From: Dehalococcoidia bacterium
Lineage (GTDB): Bacteria > Chloroflexota > Dehalococcoidia > Dehalococcoidales > W498
Direction of reading: 5' to 3'
Assembly (NCBI GenBank): GCA_030608125.1
Contig: JAUWEU010000015.1
Location: 1-9,686 of the forward strand
DNA: 9,686 nt
The notes beneath the pieces were generated by a model that was not told the origin of the DNA, ran no database searches, and saw nothing but the letters and a program-made list of their open reading frames with translations. This document shows, piece by piece, positions 1 through 6,763 of this stretch; the first letter of the stretch is position 1, and every line of letters starts with the position of its first letter. The position numbers and the translations under genes are program-made.

Positions 1-120
1 CGTGAACTTATCCGGCAACTGGAGCAGACATCCATTCCCAATACCTGCCCCCACGGTAGACCGACAATGATTCGCATCAGCTCAGGGCAGTTGAGAAAGG
101 AGTTTGGCAGAAGTTCTTAG
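1..120 (+). CDS. mutL: DNA mismatch repair protein MutL, C-terminal end (partial)
   Basis: Only the last 39 codons are in the window; the gene enters from the left edge and stops at TAG. The translated tail contains the motif CPHGRP (residues 17-22 of the fragment) followed by a short hydrophobic strand (TMIRIS). CPHGRP is a hallmark of the C-terminal dimerisation/endonuclease region of MutL proteins and helps form its metal site in endonuclease-type MutL. MutL couples MutS mismatch recognition to strand incision and removal. The stop codon overlaps the stop of the convergent pyrE gene, so there is no intergenic space and no terminator between them. The call rests on this short but characteristic motif and its position at the extreme C-terminus, as in the family. 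Confidence 0.88.
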   Translation, partial: RELIRQLEQTSIPNTCPHGRPTMIRISSGQLRKEFGRSS

Positions 121-698
121 TCTGGTGGACTTTGGCTGCCACCAGGTTTGACCAAGGGGATTCGGGCAGCACACAAGGGACAATCCGAGGGGCTATAGGT
201 TGGAGTTAGGGCACGATGACAGCTAAAAAGGGGAACTCCAAATTCAAGCTTTTGCTCGGAGCGATCAACCAATACCCCTATACCGACTACTATGCCGCCT
301 GGCTTAGTTACTGCCGCCATAACTTCGCCAATGGAGTTACCGGTAGTAAGGATGTCATCGACGATGAGAACTCGTTCACCACGGCTAATGCTGAAACCTC
401 GCTTAAAAGCCCTTTCCGTGGTACCTTCCTTTTCAGCAAATATGCCACGCACTCCTAACTGCCTAGCCACTTCAAAAGCAAGGATAATACCACCAGTAGT
501 CGGTCCAGCTACAACCTGAATTCTTTGCTTCTGGAAGTGAGTAGTAATCATACGGCAAAGCTGCTCAGTGTAGCTGGGGAATTGCAAAACTCGGAACTTC
601 TCCCAATAGATAGGGGAATGCAGCCCGGAGGCGAGCAGAAAGTGCCCCTTAAGTATAGCTCCTGATTTTTGAAAGATTTCTTCTACACTTTCTATCAA
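117..698 (-). CDS. pyrE: Orotate phosphoribosyltransferase (Thermus/Chloroflexi-type)
   Basis: Converts orotate and PRPP to orotidine 5'-monophosphate in de novo pyrimidine synthesis. The PRPP-binding motif VLIVDDILTTGNS is clear near residues 109-121. The N-terminal GALLKGHF-like stretch (GAILKGHFLLASGLHSPIYW) and the glycine-rich VVAGPTTGGII are typical of the family. The C-terminal CPLC...KPG tail matches the short thermophile-type PyrE subgroup. The open frame extends to a TTG at 713, but I chose the TTG at 698 (193 aa). It is preceded by AAGGGGGTGA, a 9-of-10 match to the ideal Shine-Dalgarno sequence at good spacing. It lies 22 bp downstream of lepB on the same strand and is probably co-transcribed with it. 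Its stop overlaps the mutL stop tail to tail. The sequence around its start matches the end of the palindromic element at 5522-5649. Confidence 0.95.
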   Translation of the reverse strand: MIESVEEIFQKSGAILKGHFLLASGLHSPIYWEKFRVLQFPSYTEQLCRMITTHFQKQRIQVVAGPTTGGIILAFEVARQLGVRGIFAEKEGTTERAFKRGFSISRGERVLIVDDILTTGNSIGEVMAAVTKPGGIVVGIGVLVDRSEQKLEFGVPLFSCHRALTPTYSPSDCPLCAARIPLVKPGGSQSPPD

Positions 699-700
699 CC

Positions 701-710
701 TCACCCCCTT
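701..710 (-). promoter_or_regulatory. Ribosome-binding site that decides the pyrE start
   Basis: Read on the minus strand this is AAGGGGGTGA, differing from AAGGAGGTGA at one base. It is followed by GG and a TTG at 698-696. The longer frame's TTG at 713-711 lies upstream of this site and has only a weak GGGG run in front of it. The strong site therefore favours the shorter protein. Confidence 0.6.
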
Positions 711-720
711 CAATCTACCC

Positions 721-1266
721 CTAATAGCTGGCTAATTGCTCCGGTAAGGAATAGTTAGGCGCCAGCCCCCAAGTACTTGGCGGCCAGATTGATAACCAGG
801 CTTTGCCAACTATATTTTGGCGTGGCACTGTCCAGCCATTATGGGAATCATCAGCATTAGGGCGATTGTCACCGAGGACAAAATATTCGTTCTCCGGGAT
901 TTCATGCTTGGGGACAGTATAACTGGCAGGGTTCTCAACATAAGGTTCATATAATGGCGAACCATTAATATATACCACCCCTCCTTTTATCTCTATAGTA
1001 TCACCGGGTAAACCAATGATGCGCTTAATATAAGGGGGTGTTTTTTGGGGTTTATGAGGTGGATGAAATACAATTATATCGCCTCGCTCAGGCTCATGAA
1101 AATGATAAACAACCTTATTTATTAATAGTCGTTGTCCTTCTTCTTGAAGGGTAGGCTCCATGCAAGAACCTACAATGGGACAACTCTGGACTGTGGCTTG
1201 TAGTAGTAAGAAGATTACTATAGCCATTATAAAGATGGCTATAGTGTCACGAAGATAAGCCCTCAT
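721..1266 (-). CDS. lepB: Signal peptidase I
   Basis: Membrane-anchored serine protease (family S26) that removes signal peptides from secreted proteins on the outer face of the cytoplasmic membrane. A single hydrophobic segment spans about residues 8-27. The catalytic serine is Ser34 in GSCMEPTL, and the general-base lysine is Lys81 in YIKRIIGLPGD. The GDNRPNADDSHNGW block is the conserved box E (SGDNR-type). At 181 aa it is a normal compact one-anchor bacterial enzyme. The ATG has AAGGAAG about 6 nt upstream. A TATAAT hexamer lies 24 nt upstream on the same strand. It is divergent from ribD and co-directional with pyrE, which follows closely; there is no obvious functional tie to pyrimidine synthesis. 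One oddity is that Cys35 follows the catalytic serine, though this position tolerates various residues. Confidence 0.96.
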   Translation of the reverse strand: MRAYLRDTIAIFIMAIVIFLLLQATVQSCPIVGSCMEPTLQEEGQRLLINKVVYHFHEPERGDIIVFHPPHKPQKTPPYIKRIIGLPGDTIEIKGGVVYINGSPLYEPYVENPASYTVPKHEIPENEYFVLGDNRPNADDSHNGWTVPRQNIVGKAWLSIWPPSTWGLAPNYSLPEQLASY

Positions 1267-1289
1267 TTGATACTTCCTTTTTAATCACC

Positions 1290-1295
1290 ATTATA
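1290..1295 (-). promoter_or_regulatory. Possible -10 element for lepB-pyrE
   Basis: A perfect TATAAT on the minus strand, 24 nt upstream of the lepB ATG. No good -35 lies at 16-18 bp (the best candidates are TAGCCG-like), and no TGn extension is present. A TTGACA at 1338-1333 on the same strand is 37 bp away, too far to pair with it. This is a weak call. Confidence 0.3.
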
Positions 1296-1389
1296 CCTTA
1301 TCAGTCTTCATTCGGCTAGTATTTGCCGTGCCTGTCAACTTTAGGTTGTGTTGCACTTTTTCAAAAGGAGGTGCTAGAATGACCACAGT

Positions 1390-2481
1390 ATGGACTATAT
1401 GGAGCAGGCACTTTCCCTGGCTAAATTAGCTCTAGGGCAGGTTAGCCCTAACCCAGCGGTAGGGGCGGTGGTAGTTAACAATGATGTAATTGTGGGACAG
1501 GGCTATACCCAACCACCAGGCTCTTGGCATGCCGAGGTAGTAGCCTTGAAGCAAGCCGGCGAACAAGCCCGAGGGGGAGTGATGTATGTTACCTTGGAGC
1601 CATGCTGCTATTATGGTCGGACTCCACCCTGTAGTCAGGCAATCATTGCCGCTGGCATTACTGAGGTTCATTTAGCTATGCTTGACCCAAATCCCTTAGT
1701 TTCAGGGCGAGGCAAGGACGAACTGGAGAGAAAAGGCATTAAGGTATATATGGGTAAACATGAGGCTAAGGCTAGAGAGGTTAATGAAGCCTATACCAAA
1801 TTCATTACTACCGGCATGCCCTTTGTTACGGCCAAGTTTGCTCTAAGCCTGGACGGCAAGATTGCTACCAAAAGCGGTGATTCTAAATGGATTAGTGGTG
1901 AAGAGGCAAGGAAGTATGTTCATAATCTGCGTTATACCACTGATGCTATTATGGCCGGAGTCAATACTGTTCTGGCTGATGACCCTCACCTCACCGCTAG
2001 GTGTGGCGGAAAGGGAGGAACGGCTAGGAAACAACCTCTCAGGGTAATTGTAGATAGTAAAGGGCGCACCCCATTAACCGCTCGCGTATTTAGCGAGCCA
2101 GGTAAAACACTTCTGGCAGTAGGCAGGCTTGTTAACCCAGAAGAGGCAACAGCTTTGGCTCAGGTTGGGGCTGAACTAATAGAATTACCCTCGGCTGAAG
2201 GGCTGGTAGACCTGGAGAAGTTGCTAGAAGCGCTGGGAGAATGGGAAATTACCAGTGTCTTAGTTGAAAGTGGTGGCATTCTACTTGGTTCTCTCTTTGA
2301 CTATAGGCTGGTAGATAAGGTTATTGCCTTTATTTCCCCTATCATAATTGGTGGTAAGACGGCAAAGACGGCTGTGGCTGGTAACGGGGTTGATAAAGTG
2401 GTAAACTCATTCAAACTAGAGCGTATTAAGGTTGAGAAATTGGGTAAAGATTTGATGATTAGTGGATATGTCAGGAGGTAG
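1390..2481 (+). CDS. ribD: Bifunctional riboflavin biosynthesis protein RibD (deaminase/reductase)
   Basis: Catalyses two successive steps after GTP cyclohydrolase II: deamination of the pyrimidine and NADPH-dependent reduction of its ribosyl side chain. The N-terminal deaminase domain (about 1-142) carries HAE at 47-49 (zinc ligand and catalytic Glu). It also has PCCYYGRTPPC at 71-81, with zinc ligands Cys72 and Cys81. The reductase domain (about 144-363) begins PFVTAKFALSLDGKIAT and includes AGVNTVLADDPHLT and the late SPIIIGG. The length of 363 aa is normal. It is first in a ribD-ribE-ribBA-ribH operon, with 2 nt before ribE. The start is odd: AAGGAGGTG is ideally spaced for an ATG at 1379, but that ATG is in another frame and stops after 16 codons. 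The in-frame ATG at 1390 lies 16-17 nt from the site. No FMN riboswitch is visible upstream. Confidence 0.96.
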   Translation: MDYMEQALSLAKLALGQVSPNPAVGAVVVNNDVIVGQGYTQPPGSWHAEVVALKQAGEQARGGVMYVTLEPCCYYGRTPPCSQAIIAAGITEVHLAMLDPNPLVSGRGKDELERKGIKVYMGKHEAKAREVNEAYTKFITTGMPFVTAKFALSLDGKIATKSGDSKWISGEEARKYVHNLRYTTDAIMAGVNTVLADDPHLTARCGGKGGTARKQPLRVIVDSKGRTPLTARVFSEPGKTLLAVGRLVNPEEATALAQVGAELIELPSAEGLVDLEKLLEALGEWEITSVLVESGGILLGSLFDYRLVDKVIAFISPIIIGGKTAKTAVAGNGVDKVVNSFKLERIKVEKLGKDLMISGYVRR

Positions 2482-2483
2482 GA

Positions 2484-3113
2484 GTGTTTACCGGGATTAT
2501 AGAAGAGGTAGGTAAGATTACTTCGGCAACACGCCGAAATCTTGTTATCGCCACCAGTGATGCTCTCCAGGGAATAGAGCTTGGCGGAAGTATGGCTGTT
2601 AATGGGGTATGCCTGACCATAACCAATTTTAAGGCTAATTCATTCTCTGTTGATATAATGCCGGAGACATTAATGCGGGCCAACCTTGGTCTATTGAGAG
2701 TGGGAGATAGAGTTAATCTGGAGAGAGCTTTAACTTTAGGGGGACGCTTGGGAGGGCATTTAGTCCAGGGTCACGTGGATGATACAGGAAGAGTAGCCTC
2801 GGTTACCTGGGATGGTAAGACAATGCTCATTAGATTTGAAACTTCCCCCGAGATGATGCGCTACATAGTAGACAAAGGTTTTATTGCTGTTGAGGGGGTT
2901 AGCTTAACTGTGGTGGCTAAAAATACTGGCTCATTTCAGATTTCTGTTGTTGACTACACCCGGGAGCATACTACTTTAGGTAACCGGCAGGTGGGTGACC
3001 TGGTTAATCTGGAGGTAGATATTATTGCTAAATATGTGGAACAGCTTAGCCAGCCTCACAGCGCTGGCATAACTACCGATTTTTTACAAAAGCACGGGTT
3101 TCTGGTCAGTTAA
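2484..3113 (+). CDS. ribE: Riboflavin synthase (alpha subunit)
   Basis: Dismutates two 6,7-dimethyl-8-ribityllumazine molecules into riboflavin and the pyrimidine precursor, the last step of the pathway. The protein is 209 aa and consists of two tandem lumazine-binding barrels. The first begins with the invariant MFTGIIEEVG and holds MAVNGVCLTI. The second begins near GGHLVQGHVDDTG (residues 90-102) and holds VEGVSLTVV and VVDYTREHTTLG. The start is GTG, preceded by AGGAGGT that overlaps the end of ribD, only 2 nt downstream of the ribD stop, so translation is probably coupled. The symbol ribE follows Bacillus/E. coli alternative usage; the same gene is called ribC in some genomes. Confidence 0.96.
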   Translation: MFTGIIEEVGKITSATRRNLVIATSDALQGIELGGSMAVNGVCLTITNFKANSFSVDIMPETLMRANLGLLRVGDRVNLERALTLGGRLGGHLVQGHVDDTGRVASVTWDGKTMLIRFETSPEMMRYIVDKGFIAVEGVSLTVVAKNTGSFQISVVDYTREHTTLGNRQVGDLVNLEVDIIAKYVEQLSQPHSAGITTDFLQKHGFLVS

Positions 3114-3142
3114 TTTACTCTGTTTTTGATGAGGGAGCAAGT

Positions 3143-4369
3143 ATGGGGTTATCAACTATTACTGAAGCTATTGAGGACATAAAAGCAGGCAAGTTTATCA
3201 TTATAGTTGATGATGAGGATAGAGAAAACGAGGGTGACCTGGCTATAGCTGCCGAGAAGGTTACTGATGAGGCAATCAACTTTATGACCAAGTACGCCCG
3301 AGGACTTATTTGCCTGCCCATTATCGGTCAGCGATTAGACGAATTGGGGATTCCGTTAATGGTAGGAGATAACACCTCAAGGTTTTCCACCGCCTTTACT
3401 GTGTCTATTGAAGCTAAACACAGAGTAAGCACCGGTATTTCAGCAGCAGACAGAGCTGAGACAGTAAAAGCAGTAGTTAACCCGGCTACTAAAGCTGAGG
3501 ATTTAGCTCGACCGGGGCACATGTTTCCACTACGGGCAAGAGACGGTGGTGTTCTGGTGCGGGCGGGGCATACTGAGGCGATAGTTGATTTAGTCAGACT
3601 GGCTGGTCTTTATCCGGCAGGAGTTATCTGTGAGATTCTGAATGAAGATGGCTCTATGGCTCGGTTACCTCAACTTGCAGTAATGGCAGAGAAGTATGGG
3701 ATTAAAATTGTAACTGTAGCCGACCTCATCATCTATCGCCGTCGCCATGAAAAGCTAGTGCACCGAGTGGCTGAGGCTAAGTTACCAACAAAATACGGTG
3801 AGTTTACTGCTATTGCCTATAAAAGTGATATAGACCCTAATGAACACATAGCCTTAGTGATGGGGGATATATCTACCGAGGAACCGGTGTTAGTCCGGGT
3901 TCATAGTGAATGCCTTACTGGCGACATATTTGGTAGCCTTCGCTGTGATTGCGGTGAGCAGATTACTCTGGCAATGCAGAGTATTGCTCAGGAGGGACGA
4001 GGTGTTTTCCTGTATATGAGGCAGGAGGGAAGGGGCATTGGCTTCCATAATAAGATTCGGGCTTATGCTCTCCAAGATAAGGGACTGGATACAGTAGAGG
4101 CTAACCTCTCTTTAGGATTCGCTCCAGACCTGCGAGACTATGGTATAGGTGCCCAAATCCTGGCTGATTTAGGTTTACATATTATCCGACTGCTCACCAA
4201 CAATCCCAAAAAGGTAATAGGTTTAGAGGGTTATGGGCTAAAGGTGTTAGAGACATTACCTGTTATCACCTCCCCCAATCCGTATAACCGCCATTACTTG
4301 GAGATAAAGCAGAAAAAATTAGGGCATCTGTTGCAAATACCAAACACTACTGAGAAGAGGAGAAAATAA
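3143..4369 (+). CDS. ribBA: Bifunctional DHBP synthase / GTP cyclohydrolase II
   Basis: Feeds both arms of riboflavin synthesis. The N-terminal domain makes 3,4-dihydroxy-2-butanone 4-phosphate from ribulose 5-phosphate. The C-terminal domain opens GTP to the first pyrimidine intermediate. The DHBP synthase half (about 1-200) shows the acidic [11 protein letters not shown] at 23-33 and the substrate-binding [23 protein letters not shown]. The cyclohydrolase half (about 205-400) has the zinc motif [14 protein letters not shown], with Cys257, Cys268 and Cys270. It is followed by RQEGRGIGF and the late LLTNNPKK segment, so both activities look intact. At 408 aa it is the usual fused length. The ATG is preceded by GAGGGAG. 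It lies 29 nt after ribE, and its TAA overlaps the ribH ATG by one base (TAATG). Confidence 0.97.
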   Translation: MGLSTITEAIEDIKAGKFIIIVDDEDRENEGDLAIAAEKVTDEAINFMTKYARGLICLPIIGQRLDELGIPLMVGDNTSRFSTAFTVSIEAKHRVSTGISAADRAETVKAVVNPATKAEDLARPGHMFPLRARDGGVLVRAGHTEAIVDLVRLAGLYPAGVICEILNEDGSMARLPQLAVMAEKYGIKIVTVADLIIYRRRHEKLVHRVAEAKLPTKYGEFTAIAYKSDIDPNEHIALVMGDISTEEPVLVRVHSECLTGDIFGSLRCDCGEQITLAMQSIAQEGRGVFLYMRQEGRGIGFHNKIRAYALQDKGLDTVEANLSLGFAPDLRDYGIGAQILADLGLHIIRLLTNNPKKVIGLEGYGLKVLETLPVITSPNPYNRHYLEIKQKKLGHLLQIPNTTEKRRK

Positions 4370-4848
4370 TGAACAACCATTTTGAAGGTATGCTACTGGG
4401 GGAAGGGCTGAAATTTGGGCTGGTTATCTCCCGTTTTAACGAGTTTATTACCAGGAGATTGCTTGAGGGGGCACAGGATGCTCTGCTTCGCCATGGTGTT
4501 AGCCAGGAGAATATAGATATTGCCCGGGTACCGGGCTCGTTTGAAATTCCACTGATAGCCAAGAAATTAGCTGAAACTAAGAGGTATGATGCTGTTATCT
4601 GCCTTGGGGCTGTGATTCGTGGCGGGACACCTCACTTTGAATACATTGCTTCTGAGGTTACTAAGGGCATTGCCAAGGTGGCTTTGGAGACTGGGTTGCC
4701 TGTCATCTATGGTGTAATCACGGCTGATAGCCTAGAGCAAGCCATTGAGCGGGCGGGAACTAAAGAGGGGAATAAAGGCTTTGAAGCTGCGGTGAATGCC
4801 ATAGAGATGGCTAACTTAATGAGGAGCATAGCTCTTAAAGAGAAGTAG
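4369..4848 (+). CDS. ribH: 6,7-dimethyl-8-ribityllumazine synthase
   Basis: Condenses the 5-amino-6-ribitylaminouracil made downstream of RibD with the butanone phosphate made by RibBA, giving lumazine, the substrate of RibE. Members of this family assemble into pentamers or 60-subunit shells. The sequence shows the N-terminal [13 protein letters not shown], the VPGSFEIPL substrate loop (54-62), [13 protein letters not shown] with the catalytic His89, and the C-terminal [11 protein letters not shown]. At 159 aa it is complete. It starts in a 1-nt overlap with ribBA, implying translational coupling and close stoichiometry. It is the last gene of the operon. Its final 14 bp overlap the 3' end of the convergent ABM-domain gene, so no terminator fits between them. 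Confidence 0.97.
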   Translation: MNNHFEGMLLGEGLKFGLVISRFNEFITRRLLEGAQDALLRHGVSQENIDIARVPGSFEIPLIAKKLAETKRYDAVICLGAVIRGGTPHFEYIASEVTKGIAKVALETGLPVIYGVITADSLEQAIERAGTKEGNKGFEAAVNAIEMANLMRSIALKEK

Positions 4849-5122
4849 CTATAGTTAACTTTGGTGATTCAGTTAATAGCGGTTCAATCCCTGATTCAAT
4901 TTCTAGGCGCTGGGGGTTACCTTCCCAAGACTTCCAATCAAGTGCACTTAGCCAGGTGCTAAGAGCCAAAATAGTAGATTTATCCTCCATGCTTTGAAGC
5001 AGCTCACCTGAGATATAGCCTGGCTGTGAAATTAATTCAGTTCGTAATTTATTCAGCAGCTCAATTAAATCCCCTTCTTTACCCTCTTTCACATGGCGCT
5101 CAATCAATACCTTTACCGTCAT
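4835..5122 (-). CDS. Antibiotic biosynthesis monooxygenase (ABM) domain protein
   Basis: A 95-aa dimeric ferredoxin-like alpha/beta barrel protein. The family includes small cofactor-free monooxygenases, haem-degrading enzymes and many proteins of unknown role. Visible features are the first strand [14 protein letters not shown], a helix, PGYISGELL (34-42), and the family-typical block [15 protein letters not shown] (56-70) followed by a helix and PLLTESPK. The frame extends to a GTG at 5128, but AGGAAG is correctly spaced only for the ATG at 5122. It lies 42 nt downstream of the EF-Tu-like gene on the same strand and is probably co-transcribed with it. It overlaps ribH tail to tail by 14 bp. 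The substrate cannot be told from sequence. The haem-degrading subtype is not supported, because no family-specific residues are evident. Confidence 0.82.
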   Translation of the reverse strand: MTVKVLIERHVKEGKEGDLIELLNKLRTELISQPGYISGELLQSMEDKSTILALSTWLSALDWKSWEGNPQRLEIESGIEPLLTESPKLTIATSL

Positions 5123-5164
5123 TTCCACTTCCTATAACTCTAGCGGAATCACCGGATATTTACT

Positions 5165-5419
5165 TTAATCGATAACCTTATAGACTGTATCCCCCCTCCT
5201 TACCCGCTCGCTAACCTTGATGCCAACAGCATCTTCGGCTTTAGCCTCTTTAACATCCACATTGTTAATCTGCATAGAGTCAACAGTTATTTCAATATCA
5301 GTGGTATGACCTTTGATATGGATTTTGTCGCCCAGTTTTAGAGTCCCTGTTAGCGCAATGCCAGCTACTACAGGTCTGGAAAAGAAGTCGCTCACCTTTC
5401 CGATTACTTCCTCAGGCAT
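5165..5419 (-). CDS. Translation elongation factor-like protein (EF-Tu domain 2 fold, stand-alone)
   Basis: An 84-aa protein that consists almost entirely of a domain-2 beta barrel like that of translational GTPases. It has SRPVVAGIALTGTLKLGDKI (14-33) with the G-L-GD turn, IKGHTTD, VDSMQINNVDVKEAKAEDAVGIKV and a final RRGDTVYKV. There is no GTPase domain: P-loop, NKxD and switch motifs are all absent, so it is not an elongation factor itself. Stand-alone proteins of this kind are widespread and annotated as elongation-factor-like; their role is not established. The ATG has AGGAGGT 6-7 nt upstream. A promoter with a perfect -10 lies about 50 nt upstream. It is first in a short operon with the ABM-domain gene. 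Confidence 0.8.
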   Translation of the reverse strand: MPEEVIGKVSDFFSRPVVAGIALTGTLKLGDKIHIKGHTTDIEITVDSMQINNVDVKEAKAEDAVGIKVSERVRRGDTVYKVID

Positions 5420-5470
5420 TTGATACCTCCTTTATGTTTAATATAAAATGTGTTACTTACCTCTAAAAAT

Positions 5471-5500
5471 ATTATACGCCATCCAGCTTGTGTAAATCAA
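5471..5500 (-). promoter_or_regulatory. Promoter for the EF-Tu-like/ABM operon
   Basis: On the minus strand, TTGATT (5500-5495) and TATAAT (5476-5471) are separated by 18 bp in AT-rich DNA. The expected transcript would start near 5464, leaving a leader of about 45 nt with a strong AGGAGGT. Confidence 0.6.
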
Positions 5501-5521
5501 TATTTCTTTGAATTTTTTAGT

Positions 5522-5649
5522 AACCTATCCCCCTGCCCCCTTCCCTTATTAAGGGAAGGGGGAGTGTAGATAAGAGAGGGGCTTCACCCCTCTCTAAAGT
5601 CTCTTCCCCCTCTCCTTTTTATGGAGTGGGGTATTAAGGGGGTGAGGTT
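5522..5649. repeat. GC-rich triple-hairpin palindromic element (MITE/REP-like candidate)
   Basis: Three hairpins stand in a row. The first, 5536-5562, has a perfect 12-bp stem with a 3-nt loop. The second, 5573-5595, has a perfect 9-bp stem (AGAGAGGGG/CCCCTCTCT). The third, 5607-5631, has a 9-bp stem with one mismatch. The outer ends form an imperfect inverted repeat: AACCTATCCCCCT at 5522-5534 and, on the other strand at 5649-5637, AACCTCACCCCCT (11 of 13 identical). The element sits exactly between two divergent promoters. A 17-base run at its right end recurs at the pyrE start (694-710, minus strand). It encodes nothing. That it is a dispersed family is inferred; only one full copy is in the window. 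Confidence 0.6.
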
Positions 5650-5670
5650 GATGAACAGTATAAATAAACT

Positions 5671-5699
5671 TTGACATAGCACCACCAGCCACATATAAT
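5671..5699 (+). promoter_or_regulatory. Consensus sigma-70 promoter for the small CxxC protein-bioY unit
   Basis: TTGACA at 5671-5676 and TATAAT at 5694-5699 with a 17-bp spacer: both hexamers are perfect and the spacing is ideal. Transcription would start near 5706, about 24 nt before the TTG start at 5730. A second TATAAT lies at 5708-5713. Confidence 0.82.
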
Positions 5700-5729
5700 T
5701 AACTGATTATAATCTCTGGGGGTGTAGCT

Positions 5730-5960
5730 TTGGCACAGGAAACTGAACCCAATGTGGAAAGCAAGGAAGAAGCGCTGGACATTGAACATGTTAAACAGCG
5801 CCTGGATATGTTAGACCGTCGTTTAGATAATATTGACTCAATGATTACCGCCGTTGTTGAACGAGTAATGAACCAGCCTATTACCTTTGATATAACCTGC
5901 CCCCATTGCGGCAAGAACATAGAGATTGCCATTATAGGGAGTCAGAAGCCAAGTAAATAG
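5730..5960 (+). CDS. Small coiled-coil protein with a C-terminal CxxC knuckle, unknown function
   Basis: A 76-aa protein I do not recognise as a named family. Residues 1-15 are acidic and polar. About 17-48 form a likely amphipathic helix or coiled coil, with heptad-like spacing (L25, L28, L32, I35, I39, V42). The tail ITFDITCPHCGKNIEIAI contains one CPHC pair (Cys57, Cys60) like half of a zinc ribbon, so metal binding would need a dimer. That fits with the coiled coil but is inference. The start is TTG, with GGGGGTG about 6 nt upstream and a perfect promoter in front. There is no membrane segment. Its TAG overlaps the GTG of the BioY gene by one base, so the two are probably made together, though a link to biotin uptake is not shown. 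Confidence 0.72.
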   Translation: MAQETEPNVESKEEALDIEHVKQRLDMLDRRLDNIDSMITAVVERVMNQPITFDITCPHCGKNIEIAIIGSQKPSK

Positions 5961-6637
5961 TGCCAAAATATGAAATCCTAGAGAATAGGGAGGGTAACTT
6001 GGAAGTAGCTGCTAGAATCAACCAGGCTAAATATGATGTGTTCCGTTGGAGGTATGAGCTTAGCATACCGAAGAAGCTAGCCTTAGCCCTTGGTATAGCT
6101 TGTCTTACTGGACTTGCTGCTCAAATTAGAATCCCAGTTCCTTGGAGCCCGGTGCCAGTAACAGGACAGACCTTTGCTGTACTCCTGGCTGGTGTGGTCT
6201 TGGGCAGGTGGTGGGGAGGCGCAAGCCTAGCCCTCTATGCTGGGCTGGGCGCTGCCGGACTCCCCTGGTTTACTGGCTGGTCCAGTGGCTTGGGTTACCT
6301 TGCTGGTCCCACCGGGGGATATATAATAGGTTTTATCTTGGCTGCCATGTTCTTAGGTCACTTCACCGATAAGTATATTAGGTCGAGAAGCTTTTTTAGT
6401 ATGCTCGGGCTTATGCTTTTTGCCAACTTTATTCTGATTCATATACCAGGCTTGCTCCAACTGCACTTGTGGCTAAGCCTGGTTAAAGGGGAAGCGGTTA
6501 TCCTCTCCCAGCTTCTAATGATGGGAACCATTCCCTTTATAGCTGGTGATATAACCAAGGCTATCGTAGCGGCAGCCATAGCCAGAGGAATAACACCTAA
6601 ATCAGCCTATAATGGAGAGGTAGATAAAGATAAATGA
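5960..6637 (+). CDS. bioY: Biotin transporter substrate-binding subunit BioY
   Basis: Integral membrane S-component of an ECF-type biotin uptake system. It binds biotin and docks on an energy-coupling module, or works alone in some bacteria. The family signature AQIRIPVPWSPVPVTGQTFAVLLAG lies at about 54-78. It is followed by GLGAAGLPWF (95-104), LAGPTGGYIIGF (114-125) and the late PFIAGDITKAIVAA (192-205). About six hydrophobic segments are visible between residues 38 and 208. No ecfA or ecfT gene is next to it in the window. The GTG at 5960 overlaps the previous stop (TAGTG) but has no clear Shine-Dalgarno site. A TTG at 5999, with GGGAGG well placed before it, is an alternative start that would remove 13 residues. 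The N-terminus is longer than in most BioY proteins in either case. Confidence 0.92.
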   Translation: MPKYEILENREGNLEVAARINQAKYDVFRWRYELSIPKKLALALGIACLTGLAAQIRIPVPWSPVPVTGQTFAVLLAGVVLGRWWGGASLALYAGLGAAGLPWFTGWSSGLGYLAGPTGGYIIGFILAAMFLGHFTDKYIRSRSFFSMLGLMLFANFILIHIPGLLQLHLWLSLVKGEAVILSQLLMMGTIPFIAGDITKAIVAAAIARGITPKSAYNGEVDKDK

Positions 6638-6722
6638 GCGAGTTGGCGCCTCCCCTGAAAATGCTACCTTAAGCCCAAAGAGTTTCTTAAGTATCACCAA
6701 GATATTGGACGAGGACAGCGAG

Positions 6723-6751
6723 TTGACGACAGGGAATGCATCTAGTAGAAT
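6723..6751 (+). promoter_or_regulatory. Promoter of the tRNA-Val gene
   Basis: TTGACG (6723-6728) and TAGAAT (6746-6751) are each 5 of 6 to consensus and are separated by 17 bp. The site ends 12 bp before the mature tRNA 5' end. No gene lies in 6638-6763 apart from this site. Confidence 0.72.
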
Positions 6752-6763
6752 TATTATTTCAGT

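Noticed and set aside
1333..1338. TTGACA on the minus strand as the -35 of lepB
   Set aside because: The only good -10 (1295-1290) is 37 bp away, and no TATAAT-like hexamer is found at 16-18 bp.
1267..1389. FMN riboswitch upstream of the riboflavin operon
   Set aside because: The conserved RFN blocks (such as AGGG...GGGGCAGGGTGAAATTCCC) are absent from this 123-bp gap.
5536..5631. Hairpins read as rho-independent terminators
   Set aside because: They lie between divergent promoters, so no transcript from the flanking genes would end here, and no clean T-tract follows a stem.
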